From: an uncultured Clostridia bacterium
Lineage (GTDB): Bacteria; Bacillota; Clostridia; UBA1381
Assembly (NCBI GenBank): GCA_934454215.1
Contig: CAKSGG010000003.1
Location: forward strand, 1 to 64,000
Length of the DNA stretch: 64,000 nt
Direction: 5' to 3'
The notes below the pieces were generated by a model. The model had not been told where the DNA came from. It was given only the letters and a program-made list of their open reading frames with translations, and searched no databases. Shown here in pieces: positions 51,657 to 60,458 of the stretch; position 1 is the first letter of the stretch; every line of letters begins with the position of its first letter. The translations under genes were made by a program, and so were the position numbers.

Positions 51657-51821
51657 TAGGAACTGTATAAGCGGCGTATCTTACCCTTTTTGGTCGCTTG
51701 ACGTATTTATATACGTCGGCGCATCCTTAAAAGGCAATCTACTTGCTTCTACAGTCCCTATACGGACACATACGTCGGCACACCCTCAAAAGGGCAGCCC
51801 ACTTGCTCCTACAGTCCCTAT
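51656..51821 (+). repeat. Nested-hairpin repeat after asd with tandem duplication of its right half
   Basis: Outer arms ataggaactgtataagc (51656-51672, starting on the last base of the asd stop) and gcttctacagtccctat (51745-51761) pair at 15 of 17 positions although their sequence is unlike the pan copies. The core is a GACGTAT..ATACGTC hairpin followed by GGCG. The right half (about 51710-51761) is repeated at 51768-51821, ending again in acagtccctat. Confidence 0.85.
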
Positions 51822-51933
51822 GCACACGGGGCAGTCCGCACGGGCTGAAAATACAAACAAACGCAAACAGGCGGCACGGTATGCCGTTTTGAAAATAAAC
51901 AAATTTAATTCTGAAAAACAGGAGGATTTAATC

Positions 51934-52371
51934 ATGGATAACTACAACAATCAACAAACTAACAATCAACAATATTCACAGACTTACTCACAGCCGTATT
52001 CACAGCAGCAGTACGGCATGATGCCCAAAACAGGCTGGAACTGGGGCGCATTTATGTTATCATGGCCGTTCGGTTTCGGTAACAAAACATATTTGCCGCT
52101 GCTTTCACTGCTTACAATTATTCCGTTTGTCGGCTGGATTTTCGGAATCGTATGGTGGTTCGTATGCGGAGCATGTGCGTCGGGCTGGGCATGGAAAAAC
52201 GGAACCTACAGAACCGTAGCCGAATTTAATGCGGCAATGGATTCATGGAACAGAGCCGGACTTGTAATGTTTATTATAAGCTTGGTGCTGTGGGCAATTT
52301 CGGCAATTTTACTCATTATGTTTTCTGCTGTAATAGGAGCTGCAATCGCAGGTTTTGTCGGCAGTTTCTAA
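51934..52371 (+). CDS. Small membrane protein of unknown function in the lysine operon
   Basis: 145 residues. The first about 30 are Asn/Gln/Tyr/Ser-rich and probably disordered (repeats of QTYSQPYSQQQ). Two or three hydrophobic segments follow: about 45-80 (PLLSLLTIIPFVGWIFGIVWWFVCGAC, Trp-rich) and 110-143 (LVMFIISLVLWAISAILLIMF). A GWNWGAFMLSWPFGFGN motif separates the two parts. No function is recognised. It lies between asd and dapA, 25 bases upstream of dapA. The gap of 112 bases after the repeat contains no further gene. AGGAGG precedes the ATG. Confidence 0.75.
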   Translation: MDNYNNQQTNNQQYSQTYSQPYSQQQYGMMPKTGWNWGAFMLSWPFGFGNKTYLPLLSLLTIIPFVGWIFGIVWWFVCGACASGWAWKNGTYRTVAEFNAAMDSWNRAGLVMFIISLVLWAISAILLIMFSAVIGAAIAGFVGSF

Positions 52372-52396
52372 TCTAAAAATCAAAGGGGGAATTAAA

Positions 52397-53287
52397 ATGG
52401 CAAAGAAATTACCATTTACAGGCTCGGGCGTTGCCATTATAACGCCGTTTGACGGATATAAGACAAATTACGATGCTTTCGGAGAGCTTATTGAAATGCA
52501 CATAGCGAAGAAAACAGACGCTATAATAGTATGCGGAACAACGGGCGAGGCGGCTACGATGCCCGATGAGGAACACTTGGCGGCTATAGAATATACGGTA
52601 AAAAAGGTCGGCGGACGTATTCCCGTAATTGCAGGAACAGGCTCAAATGAAACGGCTCATGCGATAAAGCTTTCGCAGGCTGCCGAGAAAATGGGCGTTG
52701 ATGGGCTTTTGCAGGTAACTCCGTACTACAACAAAACAACTCAAAAGGGACTTGTACGGCATTTTACGGAAATAGCAAATTCCGTTTCCGTTCCTATTAT
52801 ATTATATAACGTTCCGTCAAGAACGGGAATGAGTATTTCAATAGACGCTCTTAAAGAGCTTGCAAAGATAGACAACATAGTCGGAATTAAGGAGGCAAGC
52901 GGAAACATAAGCTATACGGCGCAGGTTGCTGCTCAAGTCCCTGATTTGTATATTTATTCGGGCAACGACGACATGATAATTCCCATAATGTCGCTCGGCG
53001 GTAAGGGCGTTATATCGGTTCTTGCGAACGTATTGCCCGAGGAAACTCATCAAATGTGCCGGGACTATCTTGACGGAAATGTCGAAAAGGCAAGAAAGGC
53101 TCAGCTTGATTTGCTTGATTTGGCGAATAAGCTGTTTGTCGAGGTTAATCCCATACCCGTTAAAACAGCTGTAAATATGATGGGCTATAACGTAGGAAAT
53201 CTCAGACTTCCGCTTACGGATATGGAACCGCAGAACAAGGAAAAGCTGAAAGAGGCTATGATTAAAGCCGGCGTAAAGCTTGCCTGA
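52397..53287 (+). CDS. dapA: 4-hydroxy-tetrahydrodipicolinate synthase
   Basis: 296 residues of the Schiff-base aldolase that condenses pyruvate with aspartate semialdehyde on the way to lysine and diaminopimelate. Seen are GTTGEAATMPDEEH (active-site Thr), PVIAGTGSNET, QVTPYYNKTTQKGL (Tyr), ILYNVPSRTG (Tyr) and the Schiff-base Lys in VGIKEASGN, followed by YSGNDD. The ATG at 52397 follows AAAGGGGG; an upstream TTG inside the preceding gene has no such site. dapB follows after 15 bases. Confidence 0.98.
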   Translation: MAKKLPFTGSGVAIITPFDGYKTNYDAFGELIEMHIAKKTDAIIVCGTTGEAATMPDEEHLAAIEYTVKKVGGRIPVIAGTGSNETAHAIKLSQAAEKMGVDGLLQVTPYYNKTTQKGLVRHFTEIANSVSVPIILYNVPSRTGMSISIDALKELAKIDNIVGIKEASGNISYTAQVAAQVPDLYIYSGNDDMIIPIMSLGGKGVISVLANVLPEETHQMCRDYLDGNVEKARKAQLDLLDLANKLFVEVNPIPVKTAVNMMGYNVGNLRLPLTDMEPQNKEKLKEAMIKAGVKLA

Positions 53288-53302
53288 CGGAGGAACGGTC
53301 GC

Positions 53303-54061
53303 ATGATAAGAATAATAATGAACGGCTGCAACGGTAAAATGGGGCAGGTTATAACCCGTCTTGCGGCGGAGGATAAGGATTGTGAAATCGTTGCGGGAGT
53401 TGACGTTAATACATCAATCCAAAACACATATCCCGTATATACATCGCTTAATGAGTTTGACGGTGACGCAGATGTTGTGATTGATTTTTCGCACCCGTCA
53501 TGTCTTACGGGAATTTTGGAATACTGCAAGAAAAAAAGACTGCCCGTAATTCTTTCGACAACGGGATTTACGCCCGAGCAGAAAGAGGAATTTAAGGCGG
53601 CGTCATCGGAAATACCCGTATTTTTCAGCGCTAACATGAGCTTGGGTATAAATCTTCTGATTGCTCTGGCAAAGAAAGCGACAAAACTGCTTGAAGGTAA
53701 TTTTGATATTGAAATAATCGAAAAACACCATAATCAGAAAATCGACGCACCGTCGGGAACGGCGCTTGCGATTGCCGACGCAATTGATGAGACTCTTTCT
53801 TATCCCGCCGAATATATTTACGACAGGCATAATGTAAGACGTAAAAGAGGACCGCATGAAATCGGTATTCACGCAGTCAGAGGCGGTACGATTGTCGGCG
53901 AGCATGAGGTTTTGTTTGCCGGTACGGACGAGGTTATAGAGCTGAAACACAGCGCACACAGCAAAGAGGTTTTTGCGGTCGGCGCTATAAAGGCGGCTAA
54001 ATTTATAACGTCAAAGCCTGCCGGAATGTATGATATGAATGATTTAATTTCGGAATTATAA
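53303..54061 (+). CDS. dapB: 4-hydroxy-tetrahydrodipicolinate reductase
   Basis: 252 residues. DapB reduces the DapA product using NAD(P)H. The N-terminal MNGCNGKMGQ nucleotide loop, VIDFSHPS, STTGFTPEQ, the catalytic EKHHNQKIDAPSGTAL stretch and the GIHAVRGGTIVGEHEVLFAG region are typical. It ends the lysine-riboswitch operon. GGAGGAAC precedes the ATG. Confidence 0.98.
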   Translation: MIRIIMNGCNGKMGQVITRLAAEDKDCEIVAGVDVNTSIQNTYPVYTSLNEFDGDADVVIDFSHPSCLTGILEYCKKKRLPVILSTTGFTPEQKEEFKAASSEIPVFFSANMSLGINLLIALAKKATKLLEGNFDIEIIEKHHNQKIDAPSGTALAIADAIDETLSYPAEYIYDRHNVRRKRGPHEIGIHAVRGGTIVGEHEVLFAGTDEVIELKHSAHSKEVFAVGAIKAAKFITSKPAGMYDMNDLISEL

Positions 54062-54124
54062 GGACGAATTGTATTTCGTGTGCAGTTCAATTTATTGAAC
54101 GTTCTGCGCTGAATACAATCGTCC
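54062..54124 (+). repeat. Hairpin repeat remnant after dapB
   Basis: Arms ggacgaattgtatt (54062-54075) and aatacaatcgtcc (54112-54124) enclose tcgtgtgcagttcaatttattgaacgttctgcgct, a piece shared with the right half of the 8143 copy, including the perfect side hairpin GTTCAAT..ATTGAAC. The GTAC core is absent. Confidence 0.65.
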
Positions 54125-54125
54125 C

Positions 54126-54153
54126 AAAGGAGCTGTTTTACAGCTCCTTTTTT
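54126..54153 (+). terminator. Terminator of the asd-dapA-dapB operon
   Basis: AAAGGAGCTGT with ACAGCTCCTTT (loop TTT) followed by T residues, 65 bases after dapB. Confidence 0.92.
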
Positions 54154-54189
54154 GTGCAATAAAGTTATATAAATTGTATGATAATTTCA

Positions 54190-54218
54190 TTGACAAATAA
54201 AGAATAATGTGGTATAGT
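54190..54218 (+). promoter_or_regulatory. SigA-type promoter of the GNAT/glycosidase genes
   Basis: TTGACA (54190-54195), 17 bases, TATAGT (54213-54218), about 48 bases before the GNAT start. No other promoter was recognised before the fucosidase, so it may drive the whole series to GH88. Confidence 0.75.
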
Positions 54219-54266
54219 GTGGTAGAACCGATTAACGCTGTTTTATGGCGAAATGGAGGCATTGGC

Positions 54267-54755
54267 ATGAGCATACAGGTAAGAAAATATTCAAAAAACG
54301 ATATATCGGACGCTGTTGCGGTATGGAACGAGGTTGTCGAGGCGGGAAACGCATTTCCGCAGACAGAGCTTTTGGACTTGAAATCGGGTCATGAATTTTT
54401 TGAATCGCAGTCGTTTACGGGTATCGCATACGACGAGGATAATAAAATTGTCGGCTTGTATATCCTGCACCCCAACAATGTCGGCAGGTGCGGTCATATA
54501 TGCAACGCAAGCTATGCGGTAAAATCCGATATGAGAGGACGTCACATAGGCGAAACGCTTGTAACGGACTGTATAAATAAAGCGAGGGAGCTGGGGTTCG
54601 GCATATTGCAGTTTAACGCTGTCGTAAGCACAAATGTTCCTGCGCTGAAATTATACAAAAAGCTTGGATTTGTACAGCTTGGGACAATCCCGAACGGCTT
54701 TTTGATGAAAGACGGAAAGTATGAGGATATAATCCCCCACTACTATAAATTATAA
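54267..54755 (+). CDS. GNAT-family N-acetyltransferase
   Basis: 162 residues with the acetyl-CoA-binding region DMRGRHIGETLVTDCINKARELGFGILQF (Q/RxxGxG/A-like) and the terminal NVPALKLYKKLGF motif of GNAT enzymes. N-terminal residues resemble the phosphinothricin/MnaT-type group, which acetylate small amines or amino acids; the acceptor is not deducible. ATG at 54267 has GGAGG upstream. A hairpin repeat begins in the stop codon and the fucosidase follows. Confidence 0.88.
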   Translation: MSIQVRKYSKNDISDAVAVWNEVVEAGNAFPQTELLDLKSGHEFFESQSFTGIAYDEDNKIVGLYILHPNNVGRCGHICNASYAVKSDMRGRHIGETLVTDCINKARELGFGILQFNAVVSTNVPALKLYKKLGFVQLGTIPNGFLMKDGKYEDIIPHYYKL

Positions 54756-54855
54756 CATAAAATAAGCGGCGCAGCTTACAGCTTTCAAACACTTGATGTA
54801 TCAACATACATCGGCGTGTTTTCAAACTGCAATCTGCTTGCTTCTTTTAATGTTA
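54753..54855 (+). repeat. Nested-hairpin repeat between GNAT and fucosidase genes
   Basis: Arms taacataaaataagc (54753-54767, including the GNAT stop codon) and gcttcttttaatgtta (54840-54855) are complementary apart from one bulge and one mismatch. Inner cagctttcaaacac/gtgttttcaaactg arms and the core GTAT-CAAC-ATAC (54798-54809) followed by ATCGGCG make it nearly identical inside to the panC-panD copy. Confidence 0.87.
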
Positions 54856-54880
54856 AGAATTATATAAAGGAGAAAATTTT

Positions 54881-56116
54881 ATGCAAAAGGTAAAACCAAC
54901 ACAAAAACAGCTTGAATTTCTTGACTGGAGAATGGGAGTATTTTTCCACTTCGGTATAAGAACATTCAATGAGGGACACAAGGACTGGGACGGAGTACAT
55001 ATGGAGCTTGACACGTTCAACCCGACAGAGCTTGACTGCGAGCAATGGATTCGCACAATCAAGGAGGGCGGCGCTGAATATGCAATCCTGACAACAAAAC
55101 ACCATGACGGATTTGCAAACTGGCCGTCAAAATACACTGACTACTGCGTAAAGAATACGCCTTGGAAAGACGGAAAAGGCGACGTTGTGCGTGAATACGT
55201 CGACGCTTGCCGTAAATACGGAATCAAAGTCGGCTTGTATTACAGCCCGGCACAGTTCGGCTCGGCTCAAATGCAGGGCAAGGAATATGACGATTATTTC
55301 ATCAACCAAATAAGCGAGCTTTTGACAAACTACGGCAAAATAGATTATCTGTGGTTTGACGGCTGCGGCAGTGAAAATCACGAATACGACAAGGACAGAA
55401 TTATAAAGTGCATAAGAGGGTTACAGCCCGACATTCTGATATTCTCAATGTGGGACCCCGACACAAGATGGGTCGGAAACGAGGAGGGAATCGCTCCGCT
55501 CGGTTCGAGAAACTTTGTCAGAGCCGCAAGCACATCAATCAATATGCAGGAGGAGGAATGGCTCAGCGAGCCTAAATTCCTGCCGTACGAGTGCGACTGT
55601 AAAATCAGAAGATATAACTGGTTCTACAGCGAGAACGACAGCCAACATTTAAGAGATTTGGACGATTTGCTCGGACTTTACGAATACTCGGTAGGCAGAG
55701 GCGGAAATCTTCTGCTTAATATCGGTCCCGACAGACGAGGATTGCTCCCCGATGAGGACAGCAAGAGATTTATCGAGTTCGGACAGAAAATCAAGGAACG
55801 TTATGCAAGCCCGATAGAGGTTGAAATTAAGCGTGACGGAGATGAATTTGAAATTGTTTCGGATAAGCCCGTTAATATAAATGCAATTGTAATCAACGAA
55901 AATCTTGAAAACGGCGAAAGCGTAAATGCGTTTGACGTGTATTATCACTGCTATAATGATTTTCTCGCTGCAAAGGGGCTTACAATCGGTCATGAACAGA
56001 TTATACGAATCCCCGACGCATATCTTGACAGCGAAGAAAGAACATTAAAAATCAAGATTACCGACCATGACGGAGATTATAAAATAGACAGCATAAAAGT
56101 CTACAGATGGAGGTAA
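54881..56116 (+). CDS. Alpha-L-fucosidase (GH29)
   Basis: 411 residues without signal peptide, hence cytoplasmic. GH29 removes terminal alpha-L-fucose with retention. Markers: DWRMGVFFHFGIRTF near the N terminus, TTKHHDGFANWPSKYTDY (His pair at the substrate), GLYYSP and the nucleophile Asp in DYLWFDGCGSE. The C-terminal about 100 residues form a small beta domain. The enzyme fits use of host glycans or plant xyloglucan oligosaccharides taken up by the cell. AAAGGAG precedes the ATG; the GH2 start lies 2 bases after its stop codon. Confidence 0.92.
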   Translation: MQKVKPTQKQLEFLDWRMGVFFHFGIRTFNEGHKDWDGVHMELDTFNPTELDCEQWIRTIKEGGAEYAILTTKHHDGFANWPSKYTDYCVKNTPWKDGKGDVVREYVDACRKYGIKVGLYYSPAQFGSAQMQGKEYDDYFINQISELLTNYGKIDYLWFDGCGSENHEYDKDRIIKCIRGLQPDILIFSMWDPDTRWVGNEEGIAPLGSRNFVRAASTSINMQEEEWLSEPKFLPYECDCKIRRYNWFYSENDSQHLRDLDDLLGLYEYSVGRGGNLLLNIGPDRRGLLPDEDSKRFIEFGQKIKERYASPIEVEIKRDGDEFEIVSDKPVNINAIVINENLENGESVNAFDVYYHCYNDFLAAKGLTIGHEQIIRIPDAYLDSEERTLKIKITDHDGDYKIDSIKVYRWR

Positions 56117-56118
56117 CT

Positions 56119-58950
56119 ATGAGAAATTACGAAAATTTAAAGCGTCTGCACGAAAACACGCTTGCGCCCAGAGCGCACTATATCCCGTATGACAGCCTTG
56201 AAAAGGCTCTTGACGGCGACAAAAGCAAATCCGATTTTTATACGCTTTTAAACGGCGAATGGGATTTCAAATACTTTGCAAGAGATATTGACTGCCCCGA
56301 TGTAATCGGCGATTGGGATAAGGTTCATGTTCCGTCATGCTGGCAGACTACAGGCTATGAAAAGCCGTACTATACAAACGTAAACTATCCGTACCCCGTT
56401 GACCCTCCGTATGTTCCCGACGATAATCCGCTGGGCGTATACAGAAGATTTGTAAACATAAGCGCCGATAAAGCCGCAAAGGAAAATTACATAATCTTTG
56501 AAGGCGTTGCACCGTGCATTGAATTATACGTAAACGGCGAATATGTAGGATTTTCAACGGTATCGCACTCAACCTCGGAATTTAAAATAAATCTGCATGA
56601 GGGCGAAAACGAGATTCTTGTAAAGGTTTATAAATGGTGCGCCGCAAGCTATCTTGAAGACCAGGACTTTTTCAGAAACAACGGTATTTTCAGAGATGTT
56701 TATATCCTTTCGAGAAACTGCGGTCATGTCTTTGACGTTCAAATCGGCTTTGACTCAAAGGGCATTTACTGCGATGAAAATTACAAGGTTTACGACGCTG
56801 ACGGAAACGAAACGGATTTATCCGACCCGATTTTATGGAATGCCGAAAAGCCGTATCTGTATACGGCGGTTGTCGAGCAGGCGGGAGAATTTATTCCGTT
56901 CAAAATCGGTTTGAGAGAACAGTCGGTGAGCGATAAGGGCGAGCTGCTTATAAACGGAGTAAGCGTAAAATTAAAGGGTATAAATCACCACGACACACAC
57001 CCGTTTGACGGCTATGCGATGAGCTATGACTTTATGCGCTCGGAGCTGCTCAAGATGAAAGAGCTTAATATAAACGCAATCAGAACGTCACACTATCCGC
57101 CGCAGCCTGCATTTTTGGAGCTGTGCGATGAATTGGGCTTCTATGTTATTGACGAGGCGGATATAGAAACTCACGGCTTTGCAAACCGCAGGGGCGGAAA
57201 CTGGGGATATGACGATTCGCCGATATGGCCGTGCAAGAACCCCGAATGGCATGACGCATTTGTTGACAGGGCGCAAAGATTGTTCGAGAGGGATAAAAAC
57301 CATACCTGCGTTGTTATGTGGAGCTTGGGAAATGAATCAAACTACGGTGAGAATTTTGCCGCAATGTCTGAATTTATAAAGGAGCGCCAAAGCTCATACA
57401 AGGGCATAAATCGTCTTGTGCATTATGAAAACGTCTACAATAATATTGCGCTTGCAAAGACATATCCGAATCAGCTTGCAAAGGACACGGACGACGTTGA
57501 CGTTGTAAGCAGAATGTACTCATCGGCAACAGATATGCTAAATTACATCAGAGTTACCGGTGACAAGCGTCCGTTCTTCTTGTGCGAATATTCGCACGCA
57601 ATGGGTAACGGTCCCGGCGATTTGATGGACTACTGGAAGATTATAGAAAAGAATGAGCAGCTTATAGGCGGCTGCATATGGGAATGGGCTGACCACGTTG
57701 CGCCTATGGCTGACGGACATTTGGGCTACGGCGGTGACTTCGGCGAGGAAACGCATGACGCAAATTTCTGCTGTGACGGTCTTGTATTCAGCGACAGAAG
57801 CTTTAAATCGGGCTCATATGAGGCAAAATACGCTTATCAGCCGTTAAGGAGCGAATGGAATAACGGCGTGCTTACGCTTATAAACAAATTCGATTTTACC
57901 GATTTTACGGACTATGACTTTACCTTAACAATAACGGCGGACGGAAAAGCCGTAAAAACCGAAAAGTTAAATCTTTCGGCAAAGCCGCACATGAGCGAGG
58001 ACGTTATTGTTGACGTAAACGGCATTGACGCACAATACGGAGTTTATCTGAATGTTTCCATGAAAGATAAAAACGGATTCGAGGCTGCTCATGTTCAGCA
58101 TGAAATTGCGGCGGCAAAGCCCGTATGCGCAGGAGAAGGCACTGTTGAAATCAAGGCTGACGGCGAATATGCGGTAATTTCGGGCAAGGGCTTTACATAT
58201 AAGTTCAATACGCACTACGGATATATCGAGGATTTGGACGGATATTTGAAAGCGCCCATGAAGCTGTCAATATGGAGAGCGCCGACCGATAACGACAGAG
58301 TTATAAAAAATTACGGCTGGTTTGACAATAACTACAACAAAATGCACAGCAAGGTATACGATGTAAATATAGACGGTAATTCGATTACCGTAAAGGGCGG
58401 TTTAAATTCGGTGGCAAGAGCGAATTTTATTGATTACACTGCTGTTTATACATTCTTTGCGGACGGCAGAATAGATGTTGAATTTAAGGGCACATTCGAC
58501 CAATCAAGAACATTCCTGCCAAGACTCGGCTTTGAGTTCAAGACGGACGAAACAGATTTTGAATACTTCGGTTACGGACCGTATGAATCATATATCGACA
58601 TGAACCATGCGTCGCAGATGGGTATGTACAAGAGTACGGCGGCGGACGAATATGTGAATTACATCAAGCCGCAGGAGCACGGAAATCATTATAATACAAA
58701 GTATATGAAACTTGGCGGATTTGCTTTTGTATCGGAAAAGGGCTTTGAATTTGCGGTGTCGGAGTACAGCAAGGAGGAGCTTACGGCAAAGGCGCATAAT
58801 TTTGAGCTTGAAAAGGATAAGCACATTAATGTCAGAATTGATTACAAGGTAAGCGGTATCGGCTCGGGGAGCTGCGGTCCTCAGCTTGTTCAGGCGTATC
58901 AGATGAATGACAGGGACATTGATTTCAAATTCAGCATAATAAAAAATTAA
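56119..58950 (+). CDS. Beta-galactosidase (GH2, LacZ-like)
   Basis: 943 residues, a little shorter than E. coli LacZ. Order: N-terminal jelly roll with WDFKYFARD and VPSCWQTTGYEKPYYTNVNYP, Ig-like domain, the TIM barrel with IRTSHYPPQPAFLELCDELGFYVIDEADIETHG, acid/base Glu in WSLGNESNYG and nucleophile Glu in FFLCEYSHAMGNGPGD, then the C-terminal small-chain domain (FGYGPYESYIDMNHAS). No signal peptide. The ATG at 56119 follows GGAGG; an ATG at 56107 overlaps that site. It continues the glycan operon. Confidence 0.95.
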   Translation: MRNYENLKRLHENTLAPRAHYIPYDSLEKALDGDKSKSDFYTLLNGEWDFKYFARDIDCPDVIGDWDKVHVPSCWQTTGYEKPYYTNVNYPYPVDPPYVPDDNPLGVYRRFVNISADKAAKENYIIFEGVAPCIELYVNGEYVGFSTVSHSTSEFKINLHEGENEILVKVYKWCAASYLEDQDFFRNNGIFRDVYILSRNCGHVFDVQIGFDSKGIYCDENYKVYDADGNETDLSDPILWNAEKPYLYTAVVEQAGEFIPFKIGLREQSVSDKGELLINGVSVKLKGINHHDTHPFDGYAMSYDFMRSELLKMKELNINAIRTSHYPPQPAFLELCDELGFYVIDEADIETHGFANRRGGNWGYDDSPIWPCKNPEWHDAFVDRAQRLFERDKNHTCVVMWSLGNESNYGENFAAMSEFIKERQSSYKGINRLVHYENVYNNIALAKTYPNQLAKDTDDVDVVSRMYSSATDMLNYIRVTGDKRPFFLCEYSHAMGNGPGDLMDYWKIIEKNEQLIGGCIWEWADHVAPMADGHLGYGGDFGEETHDANFCCDGLVFSDRSFKSGSYEAKYAYQPLRSEWNNGVLTLINKFDFTDFTDYDFTLTITADGKAVKTEKLNLSAKPHMSEDVIVDVNGIDAQYGVYLNVSMKDKNGFEAAHVQHEIAAAKPVCAGEGTVEIKADGEYAVISGKGFTYKFNTHYGYIEDLDGYLKAPMKLSIWRAPTDNDRVIKNYGWFDNNYNKMHSKVYDVNIDGNSITVKGGLNSVARANFIDYTAVYTFFADGRIDVEFKGTFDQSRTFLPRLGFEFKTDETDFEYFGYGPYESYIDMNHASQMGMYKSTAADEYVNYIKPQEHGNHYNTKYMKLGGFAFVSEKGFEFAVSEYSKEELTAKAHNFELEKDKHINVRIDYKVSGIGSGSCGPQLVQAYQMNDRDIDFKFSIIKN

Positions 58951-58962
58951 GGGAGAGAGAAA

Positions 58963-60099
58963 ATGAATAAGGTAATCGAACAGAACCGTGAATGGATTAA
59001 CGGTACATGGGAAAAAATCGACAGGAAAATGAGCCGTATTGCGGTGAAAAGCTATGATAAAATTCCGTATACCACAATAAACGGCGTTCACAATGACAGG
59101 GGCAGAACCGAACCCGACTGGTGGACGAACGGATTTTGGGGCGGCATGATGTGGCTGCTTTACAAGGCAACGGGCAATGAGCAGTACAGAAAAACCGCCG
59201 AACATTCGGAGGAAATTCTCAGCGAGGCTTTAAAGGATTTTAAAAAGCTGCACCATGACGTAGGCTTTATGTGGCATCTGACAAGCGGTGCAAATTACAG
59301 AATAACGGGCAATAAGGAGGCGTGCAATACGAATTTGTTTATGGCATCAACTCTTATGTCACGTTATAATGTTGACGGCGATTATATACGTGCATGGAAC
59401 GGCGACGCAATCGGATATTCGATTATAGATTGCCTTATGAATATTCCCCTGCTTTACTGGGCGTCGGAGGAAATAGGCGACCCGAGATTTAAGCGTGTTG
59501 CAATGCGGCACATGGATATGGCTTTAAGAGACCATATCCGCAAGGACGGGAGCGTTAATCATATCGTTGACCATTATCCCGATAAAGTAGGAGTAAGGCA
59601 GGTTCTTGCGGGGCAGGGCTACAGTGATACGTCATGCTGGTCAAGAGGACTTGCGTGGGCGGTTTACGGCTCAATACTTTCGTATATTCATGCGGGAAAA
59701 GAAGAATATCTTGACGCAGCAGTAAGAACATCGGATTATTTTATCGAGCATTGCAGGGAAACGGGATATCTTCCGCTTTTGGATTTCTGTGCGCCGAAAG
59801 AGCCTGTGTATTATGACAGCACGGCGGGAGTGTGTGCCGCCTGCGGAATGATAGAGCTTGCAAAATACGTTCCCGACGGGGATAAGTACATGAGTGCGGC
59901 AATTGAGATACTTAAAGCGACGGATAAAAGGTGCTGTAATTACGGTGAGGACGAGGACGCACTTGTTCTTATGGGGAGTGAAAGATACCCCAATAATGAG
60001 GAGGAACTGAAATTAGTTCATATGCCGATAATTTACGGAGATTTCTTCTTTGTTGAGGCGCTGTTTAAGCTAAAGGGAAACGATTTCCTTATTTGGTAG
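58963..60099 (+). CDS. Unsaturated glucuronyl/rhamnogalacturonyl hydrolase (GH88/GH105)
   Basis: 378 residues of an alpha6/alpha6 barrel. Segments DWWTNGFWGGMMWLLYKATGN near residue 50, LHHDVGFMWHLTSGANYRITGN (catalytic Asp), WNGDAIGYSIIDCLMN and HGYSDTSCWSRGLAWAVYG-like QGYSDTSCWSRG resemble GH88. Such enzymes hydrate unsaturated uronic acids left by polysaccharide lyases acting on glycosaminoglycans or rhamnogalacturonan. It lacks a signal peptide. With GH29 and GH2 it suggests degradation of a branched uronic-acid-containing glycan inside the cell. Gap to the GH2 gene is 12 bases. Confidence 0.9.
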   Translation: MNKVIEQNREWINGTWEKIDRKMSRIAVKSYDKIPYTTINGVHNDRGRTEPDWWTNGFWGGMMWLLYKATGNEQYRKTAEHSEEILSEALKDFKKLHHDVGFMWHLTSGANYRITGNKEACNTNLFMASTLMSRYNVDGDYIRAWNGDAIGYSIIDCLMNIPLLYWASEEIGDPRFKRVAMRHMDMALRDHIRKDGSVNHIVDHYPDKVGVRQVLAGQGYSDTSCWSRGLAWAVYGSILSYIHAGKEEYLDAAVRTSDYFIEHCRETGYLPLLDFCAPKEPVYYDSTAGVCAACGMIELAKYVPDGDKYMSAAIEILKATDKRCCNYGEDEDALVLMGSERYPNNEEELKLVHMPIIYGDFFFVEALFKLKGNDFLIW

Positions 60100-60100
60100 T

Positions 60101-60139
60101 AAAAAAACAAGCATATCGCTTTTGCGGTATGCTTGTTTG
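60101..60139 (-). terminator. Terminator of the accessory island (minus strand)
   Basis: AAACAAGCATATCGC pairs with GCGGTATGCTTGTTT, and on the minus strand seven T residues follow (60107-60101). On the plus strand there is no long T run, so it serves mainly the minus-strand genes but may also stop the GH88 transcript. Confidence 0.8.
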
Positions 60140-60161
60140 TGCTGTAGAGGTATTAATCTTA

Positions 60162-60443
60162 TTAACAGTCCACCCATTCGATTTCTTTTTCCGCTTCCCA
60201 AAAAGTTTTGCCTTCAAAAATCGGAGCTTGAATAAATTTATTGTAACAATATTCAAGAGAAATATTATCTATTTCCAGTATATAATTTTCACTGGGCGGT
60301 TCATGCTGAAATACTTCCATATGGTATATACCGTTACTCCGTCTGTATCCTTGAAACCAATATTTAATACCGTGATAAATATATACAATATCTTGCCCTG
60401 AATATACGGTATCTAAAAAATCATTTGCATTTCCGTTTATCAT
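60162..60443 (-). CDS. Immunity-like small protein, mosaic paralogue A
   Basis: 93 residues, no recognised domain. Its first nine residues (MINGNANDF) and last sixteen (GKTFWEAEKEIEWVDC) are identical to those of the protein at 60747-61037, while the middle is different. The ribosome region gaaagggcgg is shared too. It is the last gene of the minus-strand series following a toxin-like gene. A role as an immunity protein is inferred only from size, acidity and position. Confidence 0.65.
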   Translation of the reverse strand: MINGNANDFLDTVYSGQDIVYIYHGIKYWFQGYRRSNGIYHMEVFQHEPPSENYILEIDNISLEYCYNKFIQAPIFEGKTFWEAEKEIEWVDC

Positions 60444-60458
60444 TTTAAATCCGCCCTT

